Shown here: piece after piece, positions 57,351 to 64,000 of the stretch
Layout of the letters: each line of letters starts with the position of its first letter
How positions within the stretch are numbered: position 1 is the first letter of the stretch
NCBI GenBank assembly: GCA_963765725.1
Contig: CAVXXI010000003.1
Span: 248,001 to 312,000 of the forward strand
Direction: 5' to 3'
From: DASQEH01 sp963765725
GTDB lineage: Bacteria > Actinomycetota > Actinomycetes > Propionibacteriales > Nocardioidaceae
Length of the DNA stretch: 64,000 nt
Made by a program: the position numbers and the translations under genes
Notes under the pieces: generated by a model
Database searches by the model: none
Told to the model about the DNA's origin: nothing
The model's input: the letters and a program-made list of their open reading frames with translations, nothing else

Positions 57351-58022
57351 ATGACCACCCCAGGCGACGATCCGACGGACGCCGCCCTGCTGCAGCGGCA
57401 CGTCGACGGTGACCCCGACGCCTTCTCCGAGCTCGTGGTCAGGCACCAGGACAGGCTGTGGGCCGTCGCGGTACGTACCACCGGTGACCCCGAGGACGCC
57501 TCCGACGCCCTGCAGGAAGCGCTGGTCTCCGCCTTCCGGCGAGCCGGCAGCTTCCGCGGCGACGCGCAGGTCACGACCTGGCTGCACCGGATCGTCGTCA
57601 ACGCCTGCCTGGACCGCATCCGGCGGCGCAAGGCGAAGGCCACGGAGCCGCTGCCGGGCGACCAGGACCACCGCACCGAGCTGGCCGACCGTGTGCCCGC
57701 CGACGATCCCGCCGAGGCCAGCGAGCGGCGAGCAGACGTCCTGGCCGCGCTCCGCCAGCTCAACGAGGATCAGCGCGCGGCCCTCGTCCTGGTCGACATG
57801 GAGGGGTACTCCGTCGACGAGGCGGCCGAGGTGCTCGGCTGCGCGCCCGGCACGGTCAAGAGCCGGTGCGCGCGCGGACGAGCCCGGCTCGTCCCTCTGC
57901 TCACCTCTTACCGGAGGAACCAGCCGCCCTCCGACGACGTCGAACCTCCGATGCCGGCCGTCGCCCGACGGGCCGCGCCGTCGCCCGGCACGAGCTCACA
58001 ACCCGGAAGGCCCCCCACGTGA
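57351..58022 (+). CDS. sigM: RNA polymerase ECF sigma factor SigM
   Basis: A 223-residue ECF sigma factor. Region 2 spans residues ~15-85 (DPDAFSELVVRHQDRLWAVAVR, then DASDALQEALVSAFRRAGSFRG and the -10-binding FRGDAQVTTWLHRIVVNACLD). Region 4 spans ~130-185 (LRQLNEDQRAALVLVDMEGYSVDEAAEVLGCAPGTVKSRCARGRARL in outline). The ~35-residue Pro-rich tail is unusual for ECF factors and may be disordered. It precedes its probable anti-sigma gene with a GTGA overlap and belongs to the murJ-trx block conserved in actinobacteria. It likely serves envelope stress and its own regulon. Start ATG 57351. Confidence 0.9.
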   Translation: MTTPGDDPTDAALLQRHVDGDPDAFSELVVRHQDRLWAVAVRTTGDPEDASDALQEALVSAFRRAGSFRGDAQVTTWLHRIVVNACLDRIRRRKAKATEPLPGDQDHRTELADRVPADDPAEASERRADVLAALRQLNEDQRAALVLVDMEGYSVDEAAEVLGCAPGTVKSRCARGRARLVPLLTSYRRNQPPSDDVEPPMPAVARRAAPSPGTSSQPGRPPT

Positions 58023-58801
58023 CCGAGCCCGTACACCCGTCCCTCGAGGAGCTCGCCGAGCTCCACGAGGGGGCGCTCGACGCCGAGCGGCAACTTGAGG
58101 TGTCCGCTCATCTCGCGTCGTGCGACCAGTGCACATCGGCGACGGCGGCATTGGCTGAGGTCGGCACGGTCCTCACCGCCGCGGGATCCGTGCCGATGCC
58201 GATGCCAGGGGACCGGGCCGCCTCGCTGCAGGACGCCTTGCGCCGGGTCAGCGCCGAGAGAGCAGCAGGCCTGCCCTCGCTCGTCGAGCAGCGTGACCGG
58301 CCGCAGCGACGCCGCACCGCTTCCTCGCGAGTGGGAGTCCCTCGCTGGGTGTCCGCGGCGGGAGCCGCGGCGGCAGTCGTACTCGCCTGCTACGGCGGCA
58401 TCAGCCTGCTGCACAGCGGTGGACCGGGTCAGTCCAGCTCGGCGGAGTCCAGCGCCTCGGGCGGCCGGGCCGCAGCCGCGCAGGGTGACTCGTCCGGCGC
58501 GGCACCCAGCCCGTCCCGGCGGTCCGTTGCCTCCCAGACGCCCGGCAAGTCGGCCGGGGAGCTCCAGGCGGTCACGGCGAAGGCGCTCGCAGCGTACGCG
58601 GCCGACCTCGGCTCCCGCCCCGCCTCCGGTGCCACCACGCCATCGTGCCGTCCGGCGGCCGCGAACCTTCCTCACCGCTCTCGTACCGCCATGATCCGCT
58701 GGAAGGGTGCACCGGCGCTCGTGGTCGTCGACCTCACGCGGCACCGCGCCACGGTGTACTCGTGCAGCTCCGCCGCCGCGCTGTTCTCCACCGGCTACTG
58801 A
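58019..58801 (+). CDS. Anti-sigma factor with zinc-finger (ZAS-type) domain, SigM partner
   Basis: A 260-residue single-pass membrane protein. The N-terminal cytoplasmic domain has the ZAS motif His-x3-Cys-x2-Cys in SAHLASCDQCTSATAAL (residues ~34-41), which binds the sigma factor. A helix follows (RWVSAAGAAAAVVLACYGGISLL), then a Ser/Ala/Gly-rich extracytoplasmic segment and a small folded end with two Cys (PSCRPA and YSCSSAAALF). It should hold SigM inactive until an envelope signal. GTG 58019 overlaps the sigM stop by 4 bp (GTGA), ensuring equal synthesis. It corresponds in position to Rv3912 (RsmA). Confidence 0.87.
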   Translation: MTEPVHPSLEELAELHEGALDAERQLEVSAHLASCDQCTSATAALAEVGTVLTAAGSVPMPMPGDRAASLQDALRRVSAERAAGLPSLVEQRDRPQRRRTASSRVGVPRWVSAAGAAAAVVLACYGGISLLHSGGPGQSSSAESSASGGRAAAAQGDSSGAAPSPSRRSVASQTPGKSAGELQAVTAKALAAYAADLGSRPASGATTPSCRPAAANLPHRSRTAMIRWKGAPALVVVDLTRHRATVYSCSSAAALFSTGY

Positions 58802-58827
58802 ACCGACCCGCCCGGCTCCCCGCCGAC

Positions 58828-58855
58828 GGGAATGGATCCGCCATAGGATCCGTTG
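58828..58855 (+). promoter_or_regulatory. Sigma-R/SigH-type promoter of trxB
   Basis: GGGAAT (58828-58833), an exact 18-nt spacer, then GTTG (58852-58855). This is a full match to the thiol-stress ECF sigma consensus (GGGAAT-N18-GTT). Transcription would start near 58860, ~60 nt before ATG 58919. The spacer holds GGATCC twice. Confidence 0.75.
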
Positions 58856-58918
58856 AACGCAGAGCGCCTTCGGCCCACCGGTCGGGGTCGCACGTAAGGG
58901 CATGGAAGCGAGGAAAAG

Positions 58919-59860
58919 ATGTCTTCGGACGTCCGTAACGTGATCATCATCGGTTCGGGGCCCGCGGGGTACACGGCCGCGATCTACGCTGCCCGCGCCA
59001 ACCTCCACCCCTTGGTCTTCGAGGGGTCGGTCACCGCCGGCGGCGCGCTCATGAACACGACCGACGTCGAGAACTTCCCGGGATTCCCCGACGGGATCAT
59101 GGGTCCGGCGCTCATGGACGACCTGCGCAAGCAGGCCGAGAAGTTCGGCGCCGAGCTCGTGCCCGACGACGTCACGGACGTCGACCTGACCGGCGACATC
59201 AAGCAGGTCGTCGACACCGCCGGTGACGTGTACTGCGCGAAGGCCGTCATCTTGGCGATGGGCTCCGGATACCGCAAGCTCGGCGTCAAGGGCGAGGACC
59301 ACCTCTCCGGTCACGGTGTCAGCTGGTGTGCGACCTGCGACGGGTTCTTCTTCCGCGACCAGGACATCGTCGTGGTCGGTGGCGGGGACTCAGCCGTCGA
59401 GGAAGCGACGTTCCTGACCCGGTTCGCTTCGAAGGTCACTCTCGTGCACCGCCGCGACAGGTTGCGTGCCAGCAAGATCATGGCGACACGCGCAGAGACC
59501 AACGACAAGATCGAGTTCGCGTGGAACAGCGCCGTCGACGAGATCGTCGGCGACCAGCACCTGCAGGCCGTGGTCCTCAAGGACACGCTCACCGGGGAGA
59601 CGCGTCGCGTCGACGCGACGGGCCTGTTCATCGCAATCGGGCACGATCCGCGCTCGGAGCTCGTGCGAGGCCAGGTAGACCTCGACGACGAAGGGTACGT
59701 CGTGGTGGAGCAGCCCTCGACGCGTACCAACCTCCGCGGGGTCTTCGCCGCCGGTGACCTCGTCGACCACACGTACCGCCAGGCGGTCACCGCGGCCGGT
59801 ACGGGCTGCGCCGCGGCGCTGGACGCCGAGCGTTACCTGACCGCTCTCGAGGACGCGTGA
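58919..59860 (+). CDS. trxB: Thioredoxin reductase (NADPH)
   Basis: A 313-residue FAD enzyme that passes electrons from NADPH to thioredoxin. The FAD loop GSGPAG is at residues 12-17 and the redox dithiol CATC is Cys137/Cys140. The NADPH loop is VVVGGGDSAVEEATFL, and the FAD-binding C-terminal motif is GVFAAGDLVDHTYRQAVTAAGTGCAAALDAE (outline). Length is standard for the low-Mr bacterial form. GAGG before ATG 58919 serves as ribosome site. A perfect sigma-R-type promoter upstream places it in the disulfide-stress response with trxA, 114 bp downstream. Confidence 0.97.
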   Translation: MSSDVRNVIIIGSGPAGYTAAIYAARANLHPLVFEGSVTAGGALMNTTDVENFPGFPDGIMGPALMDDLRKQAEKFGAELVPDDVTDVDLTGDIKQVVDTAGDVYCAKAVILAMGSGYRKLGVKGEDHLSGHGVSWCATCDGFFFRDQDIVVVGGGDSAVEEATFLTRFASKVTLVHRRDRLRASKIMATRAETNDKIEFAWNSAVDEIVGDQHLQAVVLKDTLTGETRRVDATGLFIAIGHDPRSELVRGQVDLDDEGYVVVEQPSTRTNLRGVFAAGDLVDHTYRQAVTAAGTGCAAALDAERYLTALEDA

Positions 59861-59974
59861 ACCCGCCCTCTCAGCAACTGCGGCTACCCTCGACAGTTCC
59901 ACTACAGACGTCGTCGGGTACCGCAGACCCCCTACCGCTCAGCTGCCACAACGACAACAATCCAGGAGATATCC

Positions 59975-60304
59975 ATGAGTAACCTGCCCGCCGTAACCGA
60001 CGCGGACTTCCAGACAACCGTTCTGCAGTCGGAGAAGCCGATCCTCGTCGACTTCTGGGCCGAGTGGTGCGGCCCCTGCCGGCAGGTGGGCCCCATCCTC
60101 GACGAGATCGCCGGGGAGCACAGCGACTCCATGGCGTTCGTCAAGATGAATGTCGACGAGAACCCGGTGACCCCGGCCAACTACCGCGTCACGGGCATCC
60201 CCGCTCTCAACGTCTACAAGGGCGGCGAGCTGGTCAAGTCGATCGTCGGCGCACAGCCGAAGGCATCGCTGCTTCGCCAGCTGTCGGAGTTCATCGACGC
60301 CTGA
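59975..60304 (+). CDS. trxA: Thioredoxin
   Basis: A 109-residue thioredoxin with the full fold. The active site is WCGPC (Cys32, Cys35) in DFWAEWCGPCRQVGP. The cis-Pro loop is GIPALNVYKGGE, and the buried Asp is in LVDFWAE. It reduces protein disulfides and is recycled by the trxB product just upstream. ATG 59975 has CAGGAG 7 nt before it. The gap to trxB (114 bp) has no clear terminator, so the pair may be transcribed together from the sigma-R promoter. It converges with the liv operon across repeat cluster C9. Confidence 0.97.
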   Translation: MSNLPAVTDADFQTTVLQSEKPILVDFWAEWCGPCRQVGPILDEIAGEHSDSMAFVKMNVDENPVTPANYRVTGIPALNVYKGGELVKSIVGAQPKASLLRQLSEFIDA

Positions 60305-60318
60305 GCGGCGCCCCACCC

Positions 60319-60428
60319 CCGCCGAGGGGTCACTTGTGTCCCGCCGAGGAGTCAGGCAGTTCCCCCCGAGGAGTCAACTTCTTCCCTGCGAGGAGTCACT
60401 TACTGCCGCTCGGGGGCAGTCCGTCACG
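60319..60428 (+). repeat. 22-bp repeat sub-array C9a (family B, ~5 units)
   Basis: Units start at 60319, 60341, 60363, 60385 and 60407 (decayed). The form is CCGCCGAGGAGTCAGGCAGT plus TC. The sub-array lies just after trxA, in sense orientation, and faces C9b. Confidence 0.88.
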
Positions 60429-60499
60429 GCCGAGCGGCCACTGATTTCCCTAGCGGACTGTCCGTCGATGGACCTGCATCGGCGGGCGGAGCTATCCGG

Positions 60500-60597
60500 C
60501 CCCTCGCCGGGAGCTACCTGACTCGTCGGCGGGAACTTCTTGACTCCTCGCCGGGAGCTACCTGACCCCTCGGCGGGAACTTCCTGACCCCTCGGGG
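60500..60597 (-). repeat. 22-bp repeat sub-array C9b (family B, ~4.5 units)
   Basis: Units start at 60500, 60522, 60544, 60566 and 60588 (partial). Two alternating types are seen: CCCCTCGCCGGGAGCTACCT and CTCGTCGGCGGGAACTTCTT, each plus GA. The last unit touches the livF stop codon. In RNA the two sub-arrays could pair as a long imperfect hairpin. Confidence 0.88.
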
Positions 60598-61317
60598 CTA
60601 GACGTCGCCGCCGAGGTAGGCCGCGCGTACCGCCGGGTCGGACGCGAGCTCGGCCCCGGTACCCTCCCGGACGATCTCACCGCTCTCCAGCACGTACGCG
60701 TGGTCGGCCCGCTTCAGCGCCTGCGCGGCGTTCTGCTCCACGAGCAGGACGGTCGTGCCCTGGGTGTTGATCTCGGCGATGATCGCGAAGATGGACTGGA
60801 TCAGCTTCGGCGCCAGACCCATCGACGGCTCGTCGAGAATGAGCAGCCGTGGATGCGCCATCAGCGCCCTCCCGATCGCGAGCATCTGCTGCTCGCCTCC
60901 GGACAACGTCCCGGCGGCCTGGTTCTTGCGCTCCTCCATGCGGGGGAACAGGTCGAACACGCGTCTGCGGTCGGCGTCGACCGCACCGGACTTGCGGTCC
61001 TTGCGGGTGTACGCGCCCATCTCGAGGTTCTCGAGGACGGTCATCCCCGGGAAGCAGCGCCGCCCCTCGGGCGACTGGCTGATGCCGAGGGACACCCGGC
61101 GGTACGACGGCATCGACGTGATGTCCGCACCGTCGAACCTGATCGAGCCCGAACGGACCGGCCGCAGACCCGAGATCGTCCGCATGGTTGTGGTCTTGCC
61201 GGCGCCGTTCGCGCCGATCAGCGTGACGACCGAGCCCTCGTCGACCGTGAACGAGATGTCGCGGATGGCCTCGATGCGGCCGTAGTTGACGCACAGGGAG
61301 TCCACTTCAAGAAGCAT
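60598..61317 (-). CDS. livF: Branched-chain amino acid ABC transporter ATP-binding protein LivF
   Basis: A 239-residue ATPase. Walker A is GANGAGKTT, the Q-loop region is LGISQSPEGRRCFPGMTVLENLEMGAY (outline; SPEGRR/CFPGMTVLENL is the LivF hallmark), the signature is LSGGEQQMLAIGRALM, Walker B is LLILDEPSMGLAP, and the H-loop is in LVEQNAAQAL (Gln-Asn in place of the usual His). It pairs with LivG to drive the LivH-LivM permease for branched-chain amino acids or related amides. The start overlaps the livG stop by 11 bp. It is last in the operon, ending against repeat cluster C9. Confidence 0.93.
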   Translation of the reverse strand: MLLEVDSLCVNYGRIEAIRDISFTVDEGSVVTLIGANGAGKTTTMRTISGLRPVRSGSIRFDGADITSMPSYRRVSLGISQSPEGRRCFPGMTVLENLEMGAYTRKDRKSGAVDADRRRVFDLFPRMEERKNQAAGTLSGGEQQMLAIGRALMAHPRLLILDEPSMGLAPKLIQSIFAIIAEINTQGTTVLLVEQNAAQALKRADHAYVLESGEIVREGTGAELASDPAVRAAYLGGDV

Positions 61318-62098
61318 CTTCTTCGTCGACTCCCAGGTAGGCCGCGATGACGGCGGGGTTGTCGCGAATGTCGCGCGGAGGGCCCTCGGCGATCTTGCGG
61401 CCGAACTCGAGGACGACGAGCCGGTCGGTCACGCCCATGACCAGTCGCATGTCGTGCTCGATGAGCAGGACCGTGAAGCCGCGGTCGCGGACGCGGCGGA
61501 TCAGGTCCATCAGTGCCCGCTTCTCGGCCGGGTTGAAGCCGGCGGCGGGCTCGTCCAGACACAGCAGTTTGGGGTTGGTCGCCAGCGCACGGGCGATCTC
61601 GAGCCGGCGCTGGTCGCCGTAGGACAGGTTGTTGGCGACCTCGTCGGCCTTGTCGTGCAGTCCCATGAAATCCAGCCACTCCAGCGCCAGGTCGTGGCCC
61701 TCGTCCTCCTCGCGCCGGTGTACGGGCAGCCGGAACAGCGCGCTCAGGACGCCCGTGGAGTGGTGGGCGTCGGCGCCGACCAGGACGTTCTCGAGCGCCG
61801 TCATCGCGCCGAAGAGCCGGATGTTCTGAAACGTGCGGGCGATCCCGAGCTTGGTGATGCTGTAGCGCTTGTGTCCGGAGATCGACGCGCCCTCGAAGCG
61901 GACCTCGCCGCTCGTCGGCCGGTAGATGCCGGTCGTGACGTTGAAGCACGTCGTCTTGCCGGCCCCGTTGGGCCCGATCAGGCCGAGGATCTCGCCTTCG
62001 TCGATGGAGAAGCTGACGTCGTCGAGAGCCACGACGCCACCGAAGGCAAGGGTGACGGAGTCGACCTCGAGCAGGGGGCGGGTCTCTGCCTCAGCCAT
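61307..62098 (-). CDS. livG: Branched-chain amino acid ABC transporter ATP-binding protein LivG
   Basis: A 263-residue ATPase. Walker A is GPNGAGKTTCFNVTTGIY, the Q-loop region is GIARTFQNIRLFGAMTALENV (diagnostic of LivG), the signature is LSYGDQRRLEIARALA, and Walker B is LLCLDEPAAGFNP. VLLIEHDMRLVMG contains the H-loop His, and the C-terminal arm EGPPRDIRDNPAVIAAYLG is typical of the branched-chain family. I place the start at ATG 62098, overlapping the livM stop by 8 bp; GTG 62107 is an alternative adding three residues. Partner of LivF in one heterodimeric motor. Confidence 0.93.
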   Translation of the reverse strand: MAEAETRPLLEVDSVTLAFGGVVALDDVSFSIDEGEILGLIGPNGAGKTTCFNVTTGIYRPTSGEVRFEGASISGHKRYSITKLGIARTFQNIRLFGAMTALENVLVGADAHHSTGVLSALFRLPVHRREEDEGHDLALEWLDFMGLHDKADEVANNLSYGDQRRLEIARALATNPKLLCLDEPAAGFNPAEKRALMDLIRRVRDRGFTVLLIEHDMRLVMGVTDRLVVLEFGRKIAEGPPRDIRDNPAVIAAYLGVDEEDAS

Positions 62099-63215
62099 CG
62101 AAGGCACCCGACTCGAGGCTCTCGACCTTCGATGCGCCGCGGCGCGCGCGTACGGTGCGCCGAGGCGGCAGCAGCCCCTGGCTGCGGAAGATTGCGAGCA
62201 GGATCAGCGCGATGCCGAAGACCAGCACGCGGTAGTCGGCGAATCCCCGGAAGCGCTCGGGGAGGTACGCCACGGCGATCGCACCCACCATGACGCCCCA
62301 CCGGTTGCCCGCGCCGCCGACGATGACCGCGGAGACGAACAGGATCGAGAAGATGAGCGCGAACGACACCGGCGAGATGAACCCGATGTACGCCGCGTAC
62401 AACCCCCCTGACAACCCGCCGATAAAGGCGCCCATCGCAAAGGCCAGCAGTTTGAACTTGAACGTCGGGACTCCCATGACCTCCGCGGCGTCCTCGTCCT
62501 CACGCGTGGCCTCCCACGCCCGGCCGACTCTCGAGTCCTTGATGCGTCGGTCCGCGAAGATCACGAGGATCACCATGGTGAGGCCGAGCCAGTAGTACGG
62601 GACACTGTCGACGACGCCAAAGGCGAGGAAGGTCGACTTGTTCGACAAGTCGATGCTGGCGACTCCCCCGCTCCACACGAGGTGGGGAAGCGAGAAGAGG
62701 TCGACGTTGGGGGGTTTCGGGATGTTGGAGATGCCGAAGCTGGCACCCAGCCAGTCAGCGTTGGTGGCGGTCAGCCGGATGATCTCGCCGAAGCCGAGGG
62801 TGACGATCGCGAGGTAGTCGCCCCGTACCCGCAGCGTCGGAGCGCCGAGCAGAACACCGGAGATCATCGCCACGACGGCAGCGGCCGGAAGGCAGATGAG
62901 CCAGCTCAAGTGACCGTGCTGGGATCCGAGTACGCCCACGGTATAGGCACCGACCGCGTAGAAGCCGATGTAGCCCAGGTCGAGCAGACCGGCGTACCCC
63001 ACCACGATGTTGAGGCCGAGCGCCACGAGCATGTACGTGGTCACGATGAACAGGACGCCGCCGAAGTCGGTGTCCGGCGTCGTGAGTATCGGTGGGTTCA
63101 GCAGGGGCAGCGCGTACGCGACCAAGGCGGCAAGCAGCAGGAGGATGAGCTTGACGGCCTTCGGGAGGCGCAACAGCCGTTCGCGGGTGGTGTCCAGCAG
63201 GCTCGAGACCGCCAT
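62091..63215 (-). CDS. livM: Branched-chain amino acid ABC transporter permease LivM
   Basis: A 374-residue inner-membrane permease with about 9-10 helices. Family motifs are YMLVALGLNIVVGYAGLLDLGYIGFYAVGAYT (outline), LRVRGDYLAIVTLGFGEIIRL, the cytoplasmic coupling loop GRAWEATREDEDAAEVMGVP, and FKLLAFAMGAFIGGLSGGLYA. The C-terminal ~20 residues are Arg/Ser-rich. ATG 63215 lies 2 bp after the livH stop. A longer frame to 63314 overlaps livH and has no support. Forms a heterodimeric channel with LivH. Confidence 0.93.
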   Translation of the reverse strand: MAVSSLLDTTRERLLRLPKAVKLILLLLAALVAYALPLLNPPILTTPDTDFGGVLFIVTTYMLVALGLNIVVGYAGLLDLGYIGFYAVGAYTVGVLGSQHGHLSWLICLPAAAVVAMISGVLLGAPTLRVRGDYLAIVTLGFGEIIRLTATNADWLGASFGISNIPKPPNVDLFSLPHLVWSGGVASIDLSNKSTFLAFGVVDSVPYYWLGLTMVILVIFADRRIKDSRVGRAWEATREDEDAAEVMGVPTFKFKLLAFAMGAFIGGLSGGLYAAYIGFISPVSFALIFSILFVSAVIVGGAGNRWGVMVGAIAVAYLPERFRGFADYRVLVFGIALILLAIFRSQGLLPPRRTVRARRGASKVESLESGAFDG

Positions 63216-63217
63216 GG

Positions 63218-64000
63218 CTATGCCCTCGCTCTTCCGAGAGACTCGCCCAGCAGGCCCGTGGGGCGAAACAGCAGGATGATCACCAGCAGGATGAACGACA
63301 CGACGTCTTTCCATTGCGTCCCCACGACAGCGGAGCCCCAGTTCTCCGCCACCCCCAGCACGAAACCGCCGATCAGGGCGCCGCGCAGGTTGCCGATACC
63401 GCCGAGCACCGCGGCCGTGAACGCCTTGACACCCAAGATGAAGCCGACGTCGTAGCGGGTCACGCCGATCTTCACCATGTACAGCAGGGCGGCCGCTCCC
63501 GCCATCAGACCTCCCAGCAGGAACGTGGTCTGGATCACCCGGTCCGAGTTCACTCCCATCAACGCCGCCGCCTCTGGGTCCTGTGCGACCGACCGAATGC
63601 CACGCCCGAGGCGCGAGCGCTGGATGAAGCGGTCGACGACGAACATCATCACGAGGGCGGAGCCGATCACCAGCAGATCGATGTTCGTCACGTGATAGTC
63701 GAAGAGCCGGAAGAGCGGCTTGCTGGTGACGATGTCCGGGGTCCCTACGTTCTCCCGGGCGTTGAAGACGTACCGGCCGAGGTTGTCGTCGAGCCCGAAC
63801 CAGGCGGTGATGTTGTCGCGCAGGCCCATCGTCTCCGACAGCGCGAAGGACGCCCCGATGGCCGAGATGAGGGCGACGAGCTTCGGTGCATGGCGTCTGC
63901 GCAGCGGCCGGTAGGCGACCCGTTCCAGCAGCAGTGCGATCGCTGCCGACGTCAGCATGGCGGCTACCAGAGCCAGCAGGAGCAACCCGATGACCGCGGG
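63218..64000 (-). CDS. livH: Branched-chain amino acid ABC transporter permease LivH (cut by window edge)
   Basis: The last ~260 residues of the LivH permease; the 5' end lies beyond the right edge, and the reading frame is open to position 64000. Visible motifs are VAYRPLRRRHAPKLVALISAIG, the coupling loop GRGIRSVAQDPEAAALMGVNSDRVI, and FTAAVLGGIGNLRGALIGGFVLGVAE near the C-terminus, all typical of LivH. VILLLFRPTGLLGE ends the last helix. The substrate-binding protein gene expected upstream (livJ/livK) is outside the window. Confidence 0.92.
   Translation of the reverse strand, partial: PAVIGLLLLALVAAMLTSAAIALLLERVAYRPLRRRHAPKLVALISAIGASFALSETMGLRDNITAWFGLDDNLGRYVFNARENVGTPDIVTSKPLFRLFDYHVTNIDLLVIGSALVMMFVVDRFIQRSRLGRGIRSVAQDPEAAALMGVNSDRVIQTTFLLGGLMAGAAALLYMVKIGVTRYDVGFILGVKAFTAAVLGGIGNLRGALIGGFVLGVAENWGSAVVGTQWKDVVSFILLVIILLFRPTGLLGESLGRARA

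Noticed and set aside
3150..60597. CRISPR arrays
   Set aside because: Units are contiguous without spacers, variable within an array, and there are no cas genes.
3150..60597. Repeat arrays as simple intrinsic terminators
   Set aside because: Two arrays lie between divergent genes, single units are not palindromic and no T-tracts follow. Only the inward-facing pairs could fold into long hairpins.
1..64000. tRNA, rRNA, transposase, integrase or phage genes
   Set aside because: None recognised on reading both strands. No att-like direct repeats flanking a gene block were seen.

Overview
The window is chromosomal DNA of a high-GC Gram-positive bacterium (Actinomycetota). The evidence is strong G/C bias at third codon positions, many GTG starts, 4-bp ATGA/GTGA gene overlaps, likely leaderless promoters (TANNNT 6-8 nt before the start codon), and actinobacterial marker genes: ino1, sigM with its anti-sigma factor, DUF6049-murJ-pseudokinase, DUF5318, a Ddn-type protein and a tmsAB-like pair. 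From memory, the block dnaB / rplI-rpsR-ssb-rpsF / alr-like-femX / GT87 / ponA / padR / ino1 / cca / DUF6049 / murJ / pseudokinase / sigM / trxB / trxA follows the Streptomyces order on one side of oriC. The organism looks like a non-mycelial, non-mycobacterial actinobacterium, perhaps Propionibacteriales or a relative. I cannot name the genus.

Layout. 1-9 kb: trpS (cut by the edge), a YihY membrane protein, two HAD phosphatases, a flavin-binding PPOX protein, a methyltransferase, a secreted M1 peptidase, and tmsAB for 10-methyl branched fatty acids. 9-22 kb: a GlsB-type stress membrane protein, CorA, a GNAT protein, lon with an elaborate control region, DDAH, SDR, YbaK and Ddn proteins, a CDP-alcohol phosphatidyltransferase, a DMT transporter, an aldo/keto reductase and cspA. 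22-29 kb: M20 peptidase, phospholipase C-like phosphoesterase, GNAT, DUF1028 and two coupled Gfo/Idh dehydrogenases. 29-46 kb: dnaB carrying a class 3 mini-intein, a MATE exporter, the rpsF-ssb-rpsR-rplI operon with a structured leader, a lipoprotein-type ABC exporter, nfo, femX-alr, GT87, ponA and DUF5318. 46-60 kb: padR, ino1, a VOC/marR/MFS unit, cca, and the envelope-redox block DUF6049-murJ-pseudokinase-sigM-rsmA-trxB-trxA. 60.6-64 kb: livF-livG-livM-livH, the last cut by the edge.

The most unusual feature is a family of 22-bp tandem repeats. Nine intergenic clusters hold roughly 58 units in all: 3150-3303, 4193-4292, 11430-11604, 16303-16369, 17969-18065, 20912-21034, 39112-39360, 50157-50297 and 60319-60597. 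Two subfamilies (A and B) share a (T/C)CGAG start and the 22-bp period, and two units at 11430-11473 are intermediate between them. They occur between convergent, divergent and co-directional genes. Where a cluster has units in both orientations, they always face inward. I do not recognise them as a described element.

Regulation that can be read directly: sigma-R/SigH-type promoters before trxB (exact GGGAAT-N18-GTTG) and lon, a ClgR-type box before lon, a 34-bp palindrome between the VOC gene and marR, a 19-bp palindrome before padR, and an S6:S18-type leader before rpsF. No rRNA, tRNA, CRISPR, transposase or prophage gene was recognised. All coordinates, motifs and repeat counts are hand-read.
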